Of a DNA stretch of 64,000 nt, positions 1 through 8,657 are shown piece by piece. Numbering within the stretch: the stretch's first letter is position 1; every line of letters begins with the position of its first letter. The notes under the pieces were generated by a model, which saw nothing but the letters and a program-made list of their open reading frames with translations, was not told where the DNA came from and ran no database searches. The stretch spans positions 62,001 to 126,000 of the forward strand of contig JAIEMN010000003.1 of the NCBI GenBank assembly GCA_019752115.1, given 5' to 3'. A program made the position numbers and the translations under genes. This DNA is from Gemmatimonadaceae bacterium. Lineage in GTDB: Bacteria > Gemmatimonadota > Gemmatimonadetes > Gemmatimonadales > Gemmatimonadaceae.

Positions 1-901
1 CACCGCCGGTGTTGTAGCCCACCCCGAAGTAGTCGCGCGCCGCGACCGCATCACCGCCGTAGTCGATCACCTCGTGATAGACGTACGGCAGCGGCAAGCC
101 TTCCGTGGCCGCCGTGCGGTTCACCAAGCCGATGATGGAGTCGAGCTCCACGGGCTGGATGTGCTTGGCCGCATCGATGCGAAAACCCGCCACCCCCAAG
201 CGCAGCAGCTCCATCAGATACCCCGCGATCTTGGCGCGCACCGTGGGGGATCCCGTCTTGAGATCGGCGAGACCGAGCAACTCACAATCCTGCACATTGG
301 CCGCGTCGCTGTAGTTGCTGACGCCGCACGGCGGGTGGAAGTCGCCGCTCGTGTAGAGCCCGGGATACTCGTACTTGGTGAACGCCGTCCCGGCGCTGCC
401 GGTCCCGGCGTTCGTGCCCGACATGTGATTGACGATGGCATCGACGTAGATGTCTACGCCCGCGCTCTTGCACGCTTGCACCATGCTCACGAACTCGGCG
501 CGCGTCCCCGAGCGGCTGCGATCGAGCTTGTAGCTCACCGCCTGGTAGCGCTGCCACCAGGGGGAGTTGGTGGCCAGCACGTGCTCCTGCGGCGGCGAGA
601 CCTGCACCGCCTTGTAGCCGGCCGGCCCCAGGCGCTGGGTGCATTCGGTGGCGATGTCAGCCCACCGCCATTCGAAGAGCTGCACGAACACGTCGCCGGC
701 CGCCGCCCGACCCGTGGGCCGATAGGTCTGCGGAAGCGTGGGGCGCTCGAGTGGCGTGGTGATCGGCGGGGGCGTGATATCCGCGCCGCCGTGGGTGCAC
801 CCGACAGCGAAAAGCGCAGCCGCGAACATCGCGACCGCGCTCGTCTGCTGCCGGAGCGCCCGGCCCGGAGCAAGGCTCCGGACCAAGCGATCCATTGGCA
901 T
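1..901 (-). CDS. Secreted lipoprotein alpha-amylase (GH13), C-terminal part outside window
   Basis: Endo-acting alpha-1,4-glucan hydrolase, probably on the cell surface. The translation starts MPMDRLVRSL, has a hydrophobic stretch ending in a lipobox-like FAVGC, then reads FVQLFEWRWADIATEC, typical of the GH13 barrel start. GH13 region I is seen as VDAIVNHM and region II as GFRIDAAKH, which contains the catalytic nucleophile Asp. The gene runs off the left edge before regions III and IV. The ATG at 901 overlaps the SusD stop (TGATG), suggesting translational coupling; a second ATG lies at 895. It is the third gene of a SusC-SusD-amylase operon, which fits starch as the substrate. Confidence 0.88.
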   Translation of the reverse strand, partial: MPMDRLVRSLAPGRALRQQTSAVAMFAAALFAVGCTHGGADITPPPITTPLERPTLPQTYRPTGRAAAGDVFVQLFEWRWADIATECTQRLGPAGYKAVQVSPPQEHVLATNSPWWQRYQAVSYKLDRSRSGTRAEFVSMVQACKSAGVDIYVDAIVNHMSGTNAGTGSAGTAFTKYEYPGLYTSGDFHPPCGVSNYSDAANVQDCELLGLADLKTGSPTVRAKIAGYLMELLRLGVAGFRIDAAKHIQPVELDSIIGLVNRTAATEGLPLPYVYHEVIDYGGDAVAARDYFGVGYNTGG

Positions 902-2469
902 CAGTACCCCGTGTTCTGCTTGAGATTCGGGTTCGCGATGAGCTCCGACGCCGGCAGCGGATAGAGCGCACGGAAGGCTTCCGTGGTCTTGCCCGCCTTC
1001 ACGCCGCCCTTCCACGCCCAGACGCCCGTCGTGGTGAACTTGCCGAAGCGGATCAGGTCCGTGCGGCGGGTGCCTTCCCAGAAGAGCTCACGGCCACGCT
1101 CGTCGAGGATGAAGTCGAGCGTCATCTGCGCGTCGGTGATGTTCCCCGACGTGTTGCCGTAGGCGCGCGTGCGGAGCTGGTTGATGTAGTCCAGCGCCTG
1201 CGTCCGCGTGCCACCGCCACCACGCAGCACGGCTTCGGCGTAGATCAGGTACGCATCGCCGAGACGGAACATCGGGTAGTCGGTGTCGGCGAAGCCGAAA
1301 TCCGATCCGACGCCACCCGTGGACTTGGCGTTGGTGTACTTGGGCGCCGCGATGCCCTGCGTGAAGTCAGTCATGTTGTCGATCGACAGCGACTGACCCG
1401 AGCGGAAGAAGAAGTTGTTGCGCTTGTCTTCGCCGCCGGCCGGGAAGAGGGCGACCGCTTCCGGCTTCGCGCGCAGGCCCCACCAGCCACCATCCAGCCC
1501 ATAGTCGCCGGCGTTCATCTGATTGCCGACCGACGCGTGCGTGAGGAAGGTGGTGCCGCCGTAACTCTGCGTCTTCTTCCCGTCCTGCGGGATCGGGAAG
1601 ATCATCTCAGGCGACGTGTGGTTGTCGGCCGAGAAGATGCGGCGGAAGTTGTTGTCGAGGCGGTACGAGCCCGCGATGACCTTCTCCGCCTCCGTCCGCG
1701 CTTCCGTGTAGCGGGCCGTGCCCGTGTACACCGCGGAGTTGAGGTAGAGCTTGGCCAGCAGCATCGCCACACCACCCTGGTCGACGCGGCCGTACTCGGC
1801 CGCCCCGGCGGCCGGGAGATCGGCGCGGATGGCGTTGAGCTCGTTCACGACATACGTGAAGACGTCGGCGCGCTTGGCCTGGGCCGGCGCCGTCTTGCCA
1901 ATGGCGTCGGCGTCGGTCACGAGCGGCACATCGCCGAAGAGGTCGATCGCGTGCCAGTAGCTGAGGGCGCGCAGGAAGCGCGCCTCGGCCCGGTACTGCT
2001 TGACCGTCGCGGCGAGCGACGTCTGGCCGCGGGCGGCCAGCTTCGCGTCGCTCGTCTCACGCAGGAACTCGTTGGCCATCGCCACCTGGAAGTAGATGCG
2101 ATAGTACATCGAGCCCAGGAACGAGTTCGACGAGCCCCAGATCTGCGTGTTCAGCTCCTGGAGCGGACCGTCGTTCCACGCGATGACCGCTTCATCGGTG
2201 GGGAGCTCCTCCATCTGCCACCAGAGGCGGACGTACTGGGAGAAGCCTTCGTCGAGACCGGCAATGTCCCCGCTCCCCGCGGGGCCGGACTGACCGGAGA
2301 GCGTCAGGCCACCATAGATCTTGGCGAGGAACTGCTTGTACGCCGCCGGATCCGTGAAGATGTTCGCACTGGTGACCGAGCTCTTGGGCTCGGTGGTCAC
2401 GTCGGTGCACGCCCCGAGGGCGAAGAGCACCGCGGTGGCCATGAGCAGCTTGCGAGCGTTAATCGTCAT
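901..2469 (-). CDS. SusD/RagB-family outer-membrane glycan-binding lipoprotein
   Basis: 522 residues. The signal peptide ends in the lipobox LGAC, so it is a lipoprotein; the family sits on the cell surface and binds glycan for its SusC partner. The N-terminal segment (SSVTSANIFTDPAAYKQFLA) and the C-terminal part (LDFILDERGRELFWEGTRR then DLIRFGKF) are classic SusD signatures. It starts 15 bases after the SusC stop and overlaps the amylase start, so the three genes form one transcription unit. The amylase and the opposite malQ operon point to starch or maltodextrin as ligand. Family assignment is firm; substrate is inferred from context. Confidence 0.93.
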   Translation of the reverse strand: MTINARKLLMATAVLFALGACTDVTTEPKSSVTSANIFTDPAAYKQFLAKIYGGLTLSGQSGPAGSGDIAGLDEGFSQYVRLWWQMEELPTDEAVIAWNDGPLQELNTQIWGSSNSFLGSMYYRIYFQVAMANEFLRETSDAKLAARGQTSLAATVKQYRAEARFLRALSYWHAIDLFGDVPLVTDADAIGKTAPAQAKRADVFTYVVNELNAIRADLPAAGAAEYGRVDQGGVAMLLAKLYLNSAVYTGTARYTEARTEAEKVIAGSYRLDNNFRRIFSADNHTSPEMIFPIPQDGKKTQSYGGTTFLTHASVGNQMNAGDYGLDGGWWGLRAKPEAVALFPAGGEDKRNNFFFRSGQSLSIDNMTDFTQGIAAPKYTNAKSTGGVGSDFGFADTDYPMFRLGDAYLIYAEAVLRGGGGTRTQALDYINQLRTRAYGNTSGNITDAQMTLDFILDERGRELFWEGTRRTDLIRFGKFTTTGVWAWKGGVKAGKTTEAFRALYPLPASELIANPNLKQNTGY

Positions 2470-2484
2470 AGGTCGTGACCGGAA

Positions 2485-5469
2485 TTAGAAGCCGACGTTG
2501 AGACCGACGGTAATGGTGCGCGACAACGGATAGATGTTGTTGTCGATCCCATTCACACCCGCCAGCGGGTCGATGCCCGAGTACTTCGTGCTCGTGAACG
2601 CGTTCTGGACCGTGCCGAAGGCGCGGAGGTTGTTGAGCCCGCCGACCTGCTTGAACGTGTAGCCCAGGGTGATGTTGTCGAGGCGGAGGAACGAGGCCTC
2701 TTCAACGTACACATCCGACCAGTACTGCGGCTTGGTGAAGTTGTACTTCGTCGCGCTGGCATGGACGTTCGCCGGCGCGTTGCCGCTCAGCACCTGATAG
2801 TTACCCAGGTTGGACGAGATGTTGTTGTACACGTAATTGCCGAGGTAGGCGCGCGCCGTCAGGGACAGGTCGAAGCGCTTCCAGGCCATGTTGGACGTGT
2901 GTCCAATGATGAGCCGCGGCGCCGGGTTCTTATAGACGACGCGATCATCGAAATTGATATTCCCGTCGCCGTTCTGGTCGACGTACATGTCCTTGTCGGC
3001 CACGTTGCCGGTCACCGGCTGGCCGTTGGCGCCCTTCTTCGTGCGGTACACGTAGAAGGAGTTCACCGGGTAGCCCGGCTTGAGCACCTGCACCGTGTTG
3101 CCCACGCCGCCAGCGATTCCGCCAGTGAGAATGGCGTCGGAACCGGCGCCGCTGATCTTCACGACCTTGTTCGTGTTGCTGGAAAGGTTCAGGTTCGCGT
3201 CCCAGCTGAAGGCGCCCTGCTTCGCCGCCTCGAACACCTTGCCCGTCAGCCCGAGTTCCCAGCCCTTGTTCTGCAGGCTGCCGATGTTGGTCGTGACGAA
3301 GTTCGAGAGGTTCGTACCGGCCGGAACCGGGACTCTGAAGATCAGGTCCTTCGTGTTCTTGACGTAATACTCGGCCGACCCCGTGATGCGGTTCGAGAAG
3401 AGGCCGAAGTCCGCGCCGATGTTGTTCGAGGTCGTCTGCTCCCACTTGATGGCGGGGTCAACGGCGCTCGGACGGATCATGTTGATGAACGAGTTGCCGA
3501 ACTGGACGAGCGCCTGGCCATTCGACGTGCCGTAGGTGGACACGAAGAGGTAGTTGCCGAACGCCTGGTTACCGTTCACACCCCAGCTGTAGCGGAGCTT
3601 GAGGTCCGACAGCGGCGTCTTGTCCTTGAGGAACGGCTCGTCGATGACGCGCCACGCGAACGCGGCCGACGGGAACACACCCCACTGGTTGCCGGGGCCG
3701 AAGCGCGACGATCCGTCACGACGGACACCGCCGGTGAAGAGGTACTTGTCGTTCAGCGTGTAGTTCAGGCGGGCGAAGCCGGAAATCAGCTTGGCGTCCT
3801 GCACGTCCAGGAAGTTGCCGTACGTCTCGGCGCCCGGGATGCCGTTGATGCCGAGGAGGCTCGTCGAGAGCTTCTGGGCGAACATCGACGGGTAGTAGCC
3901 GTTCGACTGCTCGTAGGTGTAACCGGTCGTGAAGTCGACGTCGCTCTTGTACGCGTCATAGTGGCGCGCGTAGTTGGCGAACGTTTCGAAGACCGTATTG
4001 ACCTGGCGCGGGTTGTTCTGGTCGAAGCGGCCGCCGCGGCTCGACTCGATGTCGGTCTGCGCGGTGGCGGGCGAGAAGTACGTGCGCGTGGACTGCGTGA
4101 AGTCGTAGCCGGCGCGCGCCGTGACCGAGAGTCCTTCGACGTGCGGGATGCGATAGCGCGTCTCGACGTTGCCAATCGTGCGGAACACGTTGCCGCGCTC
4201 CGTCACCAGGCCGAGATCGCTGAGCGGGTTGTTCGCGCCGAGCGGATCCGACCATTGGAAGTACGTACCGTTGGCGTTCTTGATCGGCTGCGTCGGGTTC
4301 ATGGCCGTCGCATTGCCCAGCACGCCACCCGGCGTGTAGAAGTCGTCGTTCTTCGACGCCTTGAGGCTCGTCTTCACTTCGAGCTGATCGTTGAAGAGAC
4401 GATCGCTGTAGTTGAAGTTCGAGGCGATACGGCGGGCCGTGGTGCCCTGCAGCACGCCGTCCTGGTTCAGGTAGTTGAGCGACAGCCGGTAGCGCATGGC
4501 GTCCTTGCCGCCCGACACCGCCATGTTCTGTTCCTGCCCACCGGCCGTGCGCTCGATGGCGTCGAGCCAGTTGGTGTTGGCCGAGCCGAGGCGGCTCACA
4601 TTGCCCGGCGCGAACTGCTGCATCGCCGCGCGATACTGCGCCGCCGACATCATGTCGAGGTTCTTGATGATCGACGAGCTCGAGTACGACGAGCCGTAGG
4701 TCACCTGCGTGCCGATCGAGCCGCGCTTGGTGGTGACGATGACGACACCGTTGGCGCCGCGCGAGCCGTAGATGGCCGTGGCCGAGGCGTCCTTGAGCAC
4801 CGAGATGCTCTCGATGTCGCCCGGGTTGATGAAGTTGAGCGGGTTACGGCCCGACGACACGCCACCGCCGATCTGGAGCGGCACCCCGTCGATGACGAAG
4901 AGCGGCTCGTTGGAGGCGTTGATGGACGTGCCGCCGCGGATGCGGATGGCCATGCCACCGCCCGGCTCGTTGTTGTCGACGACCTGCACACCGGGGACCT
5001 TGGCCTGAATGAGCTGGGCCGGGTTGATGACGCGACCGGTGTTGAAGGTCTTCTCGGTGACGGTTTCGACGACGCCCGTACGATCACGGGCTTCGCGCGT
5101 GCCGTAGCCGGTCGTCACGACGGCCGCGAGCTGCGCGGCGAGGGCGTCGAGGGAGACGTCGACCGTGGCCGACTGGTCGGGCTGCACGCTCACCGAGACT
5201 TCCTTGGCGGCGTAGCCGATGCGGCTGAGGCGGATCTTCTGCGTGCCGACGGGAACGCCGACGAGCACGTAGCCACCGTCCGGCCGGGTGTGGGCGCCGA
5301 CGGTCGTACCGACCACGAGCACCTGCACATTGGCCAGGGGGCCCTGCGATGATGTTTCGACGACGCGACCGGTGATGCGGCCGGTGCTGCCCTGCGCCGA
5401 GACCTGCTGGGCGCTAAGCAGTCCGACGGCGGTCACCGCGGCGAGTAGCCAACGGGCGCCAACGAACAT
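2485..5469 (-). CDS. SusC/RagA-family TonB-linked outer-membrane transporter
   Basis: 994 residues from the chosen start MFVGARWLLA, which has a GGAGG eight bases upstream (5478-5482) and begins a signal peptide ending VSAQ. Upstream codons in the same frame look non-coding. After the signal comes a carboxypeptidase-like regulatory domain (about residues 27-105), then the SusC plug with TTGYGT and the GSRGANGVVIVTTKRG motif (plug end), then a long beta-barrel ending in the aromatic-terminated TVGLNVGF. With SusD it should import oligosaccharides across the outer membrane using TonB energy. First gene of the leftward starch operon. Confidence 0.95.
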   Translation of the reverse strand: MFVGARWLLAAVTAVGLLSAQQVSAQGSTGRITGRVVETSSQGPLANVQVLVVGTTVGAHTRPDGGYVLVGVPVGTQKIRLSRIGYAAKEVSVSVQPDQSATVDVSLDALAAQLAAVVTTGYGTREARDRTGVVETVTEKTFNTGRVINPAQLIQAKVPGVQVVDNNEPGGGMAIRIRGGTSINASNEPLFVIDGVPLQIGGGVSSGRNPLNFINPGDIESISVLKDASATAIYGSRGANGVVIVTTKRGSIGTQVTYGSSYSSSSIIKNLDMMSAAQYRAAMQQFAPGNVSRLGSANTNWLDAIERTAGGQEQNMAVSGGKDAMRYRLSLNYLNQDGVLQGTTARRIASNFNYSDRLFNDQLEVKTSLKASKNDDFYTPGGVLGNATAMNPTQPIKNANGTYFQWSDPLGANNPLSDLGLVTERGNVFRTIGNVETRYRIPHVEGLSVTARAGYDFTQSTRTYFSPATAQTDIESSRGGRFDQNNPRQVNTVFETFANYARHYDAYKSDVDFTTGYTYEQSNGYYPSMFAQKLSTSLLGINGIPGAETYGNFLDVQDAKLISGFARLNYTLNDKYLFTGGVRRDGSSRFGPGNQWGVFPSAAFAWRVIDEPFLKDKTPLSDLKLRYSWGVNGNQAFGNYLFVSTYGTSNGQALVQFGNSFINMIRPSAVDPAIKWEQTTSNNIGADFGLFSNRITGSAEYYVKNTKDLIFRVPVPAGTNLSNFVTTNIGSLQNKGWELGLTGKVFEAAKQGAFSWDANLNLSSNTNKVVKISGAGSDAILTGGIAGGVGNTVQVLKPGYPVNSFYVYRTKKGANGQPVTGNVADKDMYVDQNGDGNINFDDRVVYKNPAPRLIIGHTSNMAWKRFDLSLTARAYLGNYVYNNISSNLGNYQVLSGNAPANVHASATKYNFTKPQYWSDVYVEEASFLRLDNITLGYTFKQVGGLNNLRAFGTVQNAFTSTKYSGIDPLAGVNGIDNNIYPLSRTITVGLNVGF

Positions 5470-5725
5470 GAAACGAACCTCCGGGGGTGCTGAAGAGCGG
5501 ATGCGCGTGCGCGTCGCGGAACGCAACGGGCGCGTCGCACCCAGGGTGGGGAAACGGGGAGGGATTGGTAACGGCATTCGCTCGATGATCCTGAACGGGA
5601 GTCCAAGCATCGAAGGACTGCTGCGTCCGACTCGGGGGGAAGGTGAGTCGATTCGGCGGGTGAACGCACGCCACGAAACGGAGTGGGAACAGTGTTGTCA
5701 AGAATGATTTCGCCGATGAGGGGCA

Positions 5726-5739
5726 AGTAAACCTTTTCA
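5726..5739. promoter_or_regulatory. Candidate LacI-family operator, weaker copy
   Basis: AGTAAACCTTTTCA matches the LacI/CcpA-type consensus TGNAANCGNTNNCA with two mismatches. Its centre lies 41 bases (about four helical turns) from the stronger copy at 5767. No LacI-type regulator gene is in the window, so the assignment rests on pattern and context alone. Confidence 0.3.
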
Positions 5740-5766
5740 TGCGCAAAGTCGTGCAAGTGTTTTTCT

Positions 5767-5780
5767 GGTAATCGGTTTCA
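5767..5780. promoter_or_regulatory. Candidate LacI-family operator, stronger copy
   Basis: GGTAATCGGTTTCA matches TGNAANCGNTNNCA with a single mismatch and keeps the central CG. It lies about 96 bases upstream of malQ, in the spacer between the two starch operons, where a maltose-responsive LacI-family repressor would be expected. Confidence 0.42.
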
Positions 5781-5876
5781 TGACCCGAGCCATGATTTTT
5801 CCCGCTGGCGATTCCGCGTCCCGCGCACAAGCTTGCGAGCTCCCTCCCCTACCTCGCCCGCCGCTTTTCTGCTGCC

Positions 5877-7337
5877 ATGAAGTTCCCACGCGCTGCCGGC
5901 ATCCTGCTGCATCCCACCTCGCTCCCCGGTGCCGGGGGCATCGGCGACTTCGGTCCCGACGCTTTTCGCTTCATCGACTGGCTCGCCGCGAGCGGCATGA
6001 AGATCTGGCAGGTGCTGCCGCTCGGGCCCACCGGCTACGGCGACTCGCCCTACCAGTGCTTCTCCGCGTTCGCCGGCAATCCGCTCCTCATTCACGTCCC
6101 GGGCTACAGCGGCGACTTCCCCGCCCACCAGGTGGATTTCGGCCACGTCATCGCCTGCAAGCAGCAGGCGCTGGCCCGCTGGCTCGATACCGTGCCGTAC
6201 GACGACGCGGTGCGCGCGTTCGTCCAGCGCGAAGCCCACTGGCTCCCCGACTACGCGCGCTTCATGGCCCTCAAGCAGGCCCACGGTGGCGTGGCGTGGA
6301 CCCAGTGGGAGGCGGGCGCCGCCCAGCGGGAGCCCGCCGCCATGGCCCGCTGGGATGTGGAGCTCAAGGCCGAGATCGAGCGCATCCACAAGCAGCAGTA
6401 CGTGTTCTTCGGGCAGTACGGCGCCATTCATCGCGCCTGCCAGCAGCGCGGCATTCAGCTCATGGGCGATGTGCCCATCTACGTCGCGCACGACTCGGCC
6501 GACGTCTGGGCCAACTGCAACGAGTTCTTCCTGCACGCCGACGGGACGCTCAAGGTGCAGGCCGGTGTGCCGCCCGACTACTTCAGCGAAACCGGACAGC
6601 TCTGGGGCAATCCCCTTTATGACTGGGAGAGGATGCACGCCGAGGGCTACTCCTGGTGGATCGCCCGCATGCGGGCCGCCCTCCAGATGTTCGACGTCGT
6701 GCGCCTCGATCACTTCCGCGGCTTTGAGGCCTACTGGGAGATCCCCGGCGACGCGCCGAACGCCATCACCGGCCGCTGGGTGAAGGGACCGGGCGCAGCG
6801 CTCTTCGACGCGCTCACATCGGCGCTCGGCCCGCTGCCCATCATCGCCGAGAATCTGGGGCTCATCACCCCCGAGGTGGAGCAGCTGCGCGAGCAGTTCG
6901 GCTATCCCGGGATGAGCATCCTGCAGTTCGCGTTCGACGGCCAGTCGAGCGACTTCATTCCGCATCGCTACATTCGCGAGCGCGTGGTGTACACCGGCAC
7001 GCACGACAACGACACCACCATGGGCTGGTGGCGCTCCACGGGCGAGGGCGACTCGACCCGCTCCGCCGATGCAGTTGACCGCGAGAAGGCGTTCGCCAAG
7101 CGCTATCTCGCCACCGACGGCAGCGACATGCACTGGGTATTGATCCGCACGGCGCTCGCCTCGGTGGCGAACACGGTGCTTGTACCGATGCAGGACGTGC
7201 TCGGCCTCGGGAGTGAGGCGCGCATGAACCTGCCTGGCCGCCAATCCGGCAACTGGGGGTTCCGTTTCACATGGGAGCAACTCACGCCCCACCTGACCGA
7301 GCGCCTGCGGGAGCTCGCGGTGACGTACGAACGGTGA
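5877..7337 (+). CDS. malQ: 4-alpha-glucanotransferase (amylomaltase, GH77)
   Basis: 486 residues, normal length for bacterial MalQ. It disproportionates maltodextrins in the cytoplasm, releasing glucose. The start RAAGILLHPTSLPG, the segment GDSPYQCFSAFAGNP, the nucleophile-region segment VRLDHFRGFEAYWEIP, the acid/base segment IIAENLG and the late TGTHDNDTTMGWW are all diagnostic of GH77. The ATG at 5877 precedes a complete GH77 N-terminus. Its stop overlaps the GTG start of the sugar transporter by four bases, so the two are translated together. Confidence 0.96.
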   Translation: MKFPRAAGILLHPTSLPGAGGIGDFGPDAFRFIDWLAASGMKIWQVLPLGPTGYGDSPYQCFSAFAGNPLLIHVPGYSGDFPAHQVDFGHVIACKQQALARWLDTVPYDDAVRAFVQREAHWLPDYARFMALKQAHGGVAWTQWEAGAAQREPAAMARWDVELKAEIERIHKQQYVFFGQYGAIHRACQQRGIQLMGDVPIYVAHDSADVWANCNEFFLHADGTLKVQAGVPPDYFSETGQLWGNPLYDWERMHAEGYSWWIARMRAALQMFDVVRLDHFRGFEAYWEIPGDAPNAITGRWVKGPGAALFDALTSALGPLPIIAENLGLITPEVEQLREQFGYPGMSILQFAFDGQSSDFIPHRYIRERVVYTGTHDNDTTMGWWRSTGEGDSTRSADAVDREKAFAKRYLATDGSDMHWVLIRTALASVANTVLVPMQDVLGLGSEARMNLPGRQSGNWGFRFTWEQLTPHLTERLRELAVTYER

Positions 7338-8653
7338 ACACCACCACGCGCGACCCCGGGCCCGGAAACTTCTGGGCCATCTGGAACATGAGCTTCGGTT
7401 TCCTCGGCATTCAGTTCGGCTGGGGGCTGCAGATGGCGAACATGAGTGCCATCTACGAGTATCTGGGAGCCAAGCCGGACCAGATCCCGATGCTCTGGCT
7501 GGCCGCGCCGCTGACGGGATTGCTCGTGCAGCCGGTGATCGGCCATCTGAGCGACCGTACCTGGTCGCCGCGTTTCGGTCGCCGCCGCCCGTTCTTCATG
7601 ATCGGCGCGATCCTCAGTTCGCTGGCGCTGCTGATCATGCCGCAGGTGAGTGCGCTGTGGATGGCCGCCGGGCTGCTGTGGGTGCTCGACGCCTCGATCA
7701 ACGTGTCGATGGAGCCGTTCCGCGCCTTCGTGGCCGACCTGCTTCCGCCGGAAGGGCGGACGCGGGGATTCGCGATGCAGTCGCTGTTCATCGGTCTAGG
7801 CGCCTCCATTGCGAATGCGCTGCCGTGGATGCTCACCAACTGGTTTGGCGTGGCGCCGAGCGCCCCGGGCACGATTCCGCAGGCAGTGCGGCTGTCGTTC
7901 ATGGTGGGCTCGGCGGCGTTCTTCGGCGCGGTGCTCTATACGGTGCTGACGACCAAGGAAAAGCCGCCCGAGGATATGGCGGCCTTCGAACGTGAAAAGG
8001 CGCAGAGCGCCGGCTTGGCGGCCGGTGCGCGGGAGATTCTCGCCGCCATTCGCGAGATGCCGGTGACCATGCGCCAGCTGGCGTTGGTGCAGATCTGCAC
8101 GTGGCTTGGCCTCTTCTGCATGTGGCTCTACTTCGGGCCGGCCGTGGCGGTGAACGTGTTCGGCGCCCCCGACGCGCAGTCGCCGCTCTATCAGGAAGGC
8201 GTCGCCTACGCCGGGCTCTGCTTCGCCGCCTACTCGGTGGTGTGCTTCTTCTTCTCGTTCTTCCTGCCGCCCATCGCCAAGCTGCGGGGCGCCAAGGTGA
8301 CGCACGCGCTCTGCCTCTCGGCCGGTGCGATCGGCCTGATGTCGGTGAGCGTGATCCACACGCCGTGGCTGCTGATGCTGTCCATGGTCGGGGTGGGCAT
8401 CGCGTGGGCGAGCACGCTCTCCATGCCGTATTCGATGCTGGCCAACGCGCTGCCGGCCGGCAAGACGGGCGTGTACATGGGGATCTTCAATTTCTTCATC
8501 GTCCTCCCCGAGATCGTCGCGTCGCTCGGCTTTGGCTGGGTGATGAACAACGTGCTCGACAACAACCGGCTCGCGGCCGTGGTGGCTGGCGGGGCCTTTA
8601 TGGCACTCGCCGCGCTGCTGGTGCTGCGGGTGAAGCAACCTGAAACGAGATAG
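7334..8653 (+). CDS. MFS sugar transporter, SLC45/maltose-sucrose symporter type
   Basis: 439 residues from a GTG that overlaps the malQ stop (GTGA). About twelve hydrophobic segments. The N-terminus ([15 protein letters not shown], then PQ-free loop to [18 protein letters not shown] and FGRRRPFF) is characteristic of the SLC45-like proton:sugar symporters, which carry maltose or sucrose. The position between malQ and a GH13 enzyme suggests it imports maltose or maltodextrins across the inner membrane. Substrate is inferred. Confidence 0.85.
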   Translation: MNTTTRDPGPGNFWAIWNMSFGFLGIQFGWGLQMANMSAIYEYLGAKPDQIPMLWLAAPLTGLLVQPVIGHLSDRTWSPRFGRRRPFFMIGAILSSLALLIMPQVSALWMAAGLLWVLDASINVSMEPFRAFVADLLPPEGRTRGFAMQSLFIGLGASIANALPWMLTNWFGVAPSAPGTIPQAVRLSFMVGSAAFFGAVLYTVLTTKEKPPEDMAAFEREKAQSAGLAAGAREILAAIREMPVTMRQLALVQICTWLGLFCMWLYFGPAVAVNVFGAPDAQSPLYQEGVAYAGLCFAAYSVVCFFFSFFLPPIAKLRGAKVTHALCLSAGAIGLMSVSVIHTPWLLMLSMVGVGIAWASTLSMPYSMLANALPAGKTGVYMGIFNFFIVLPEIVASLGFGWVMNNVLDNNRLAAVVAGGAFMALAALLVLRVKQPETR

Positions 8654-8657
8654 GCGC

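Larger units (their letters stand above)
5470..5876. promoter_or_regulatory. Divergent control region between the two starch operons
   Basis: 407 bases without a convincing gene, lower in GC than the surroundings, between the SusC start and the malQ start. It must carry promoters for both operons. On the minus strand there is a perfect TTGACA (plus 5696-5701), but no good TATAAT at 17-19 bases, so the promoter call is weak. Two LacI-family operator candidates at 5726 and 5767 are listed separately. Short ORFs here have no recognisable product and were ignored. Confidence 0.6.

Noticed and set aside
895-2478. 527-residue open frame on the plus strand opposite SusD
   Set aside because: GC-rich antisense shadow: Arg/Val-rich, low-complexity translation with no domain, while the minus frame encodes a clear SusD.
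2761-5352. 863-residue plus-strand frame opposite SusC
   Set aside because: Composition is typical of a shadow frame (RRVRVEV-type repeats); SusC on the minus strand explains the conservation-like codon bias.
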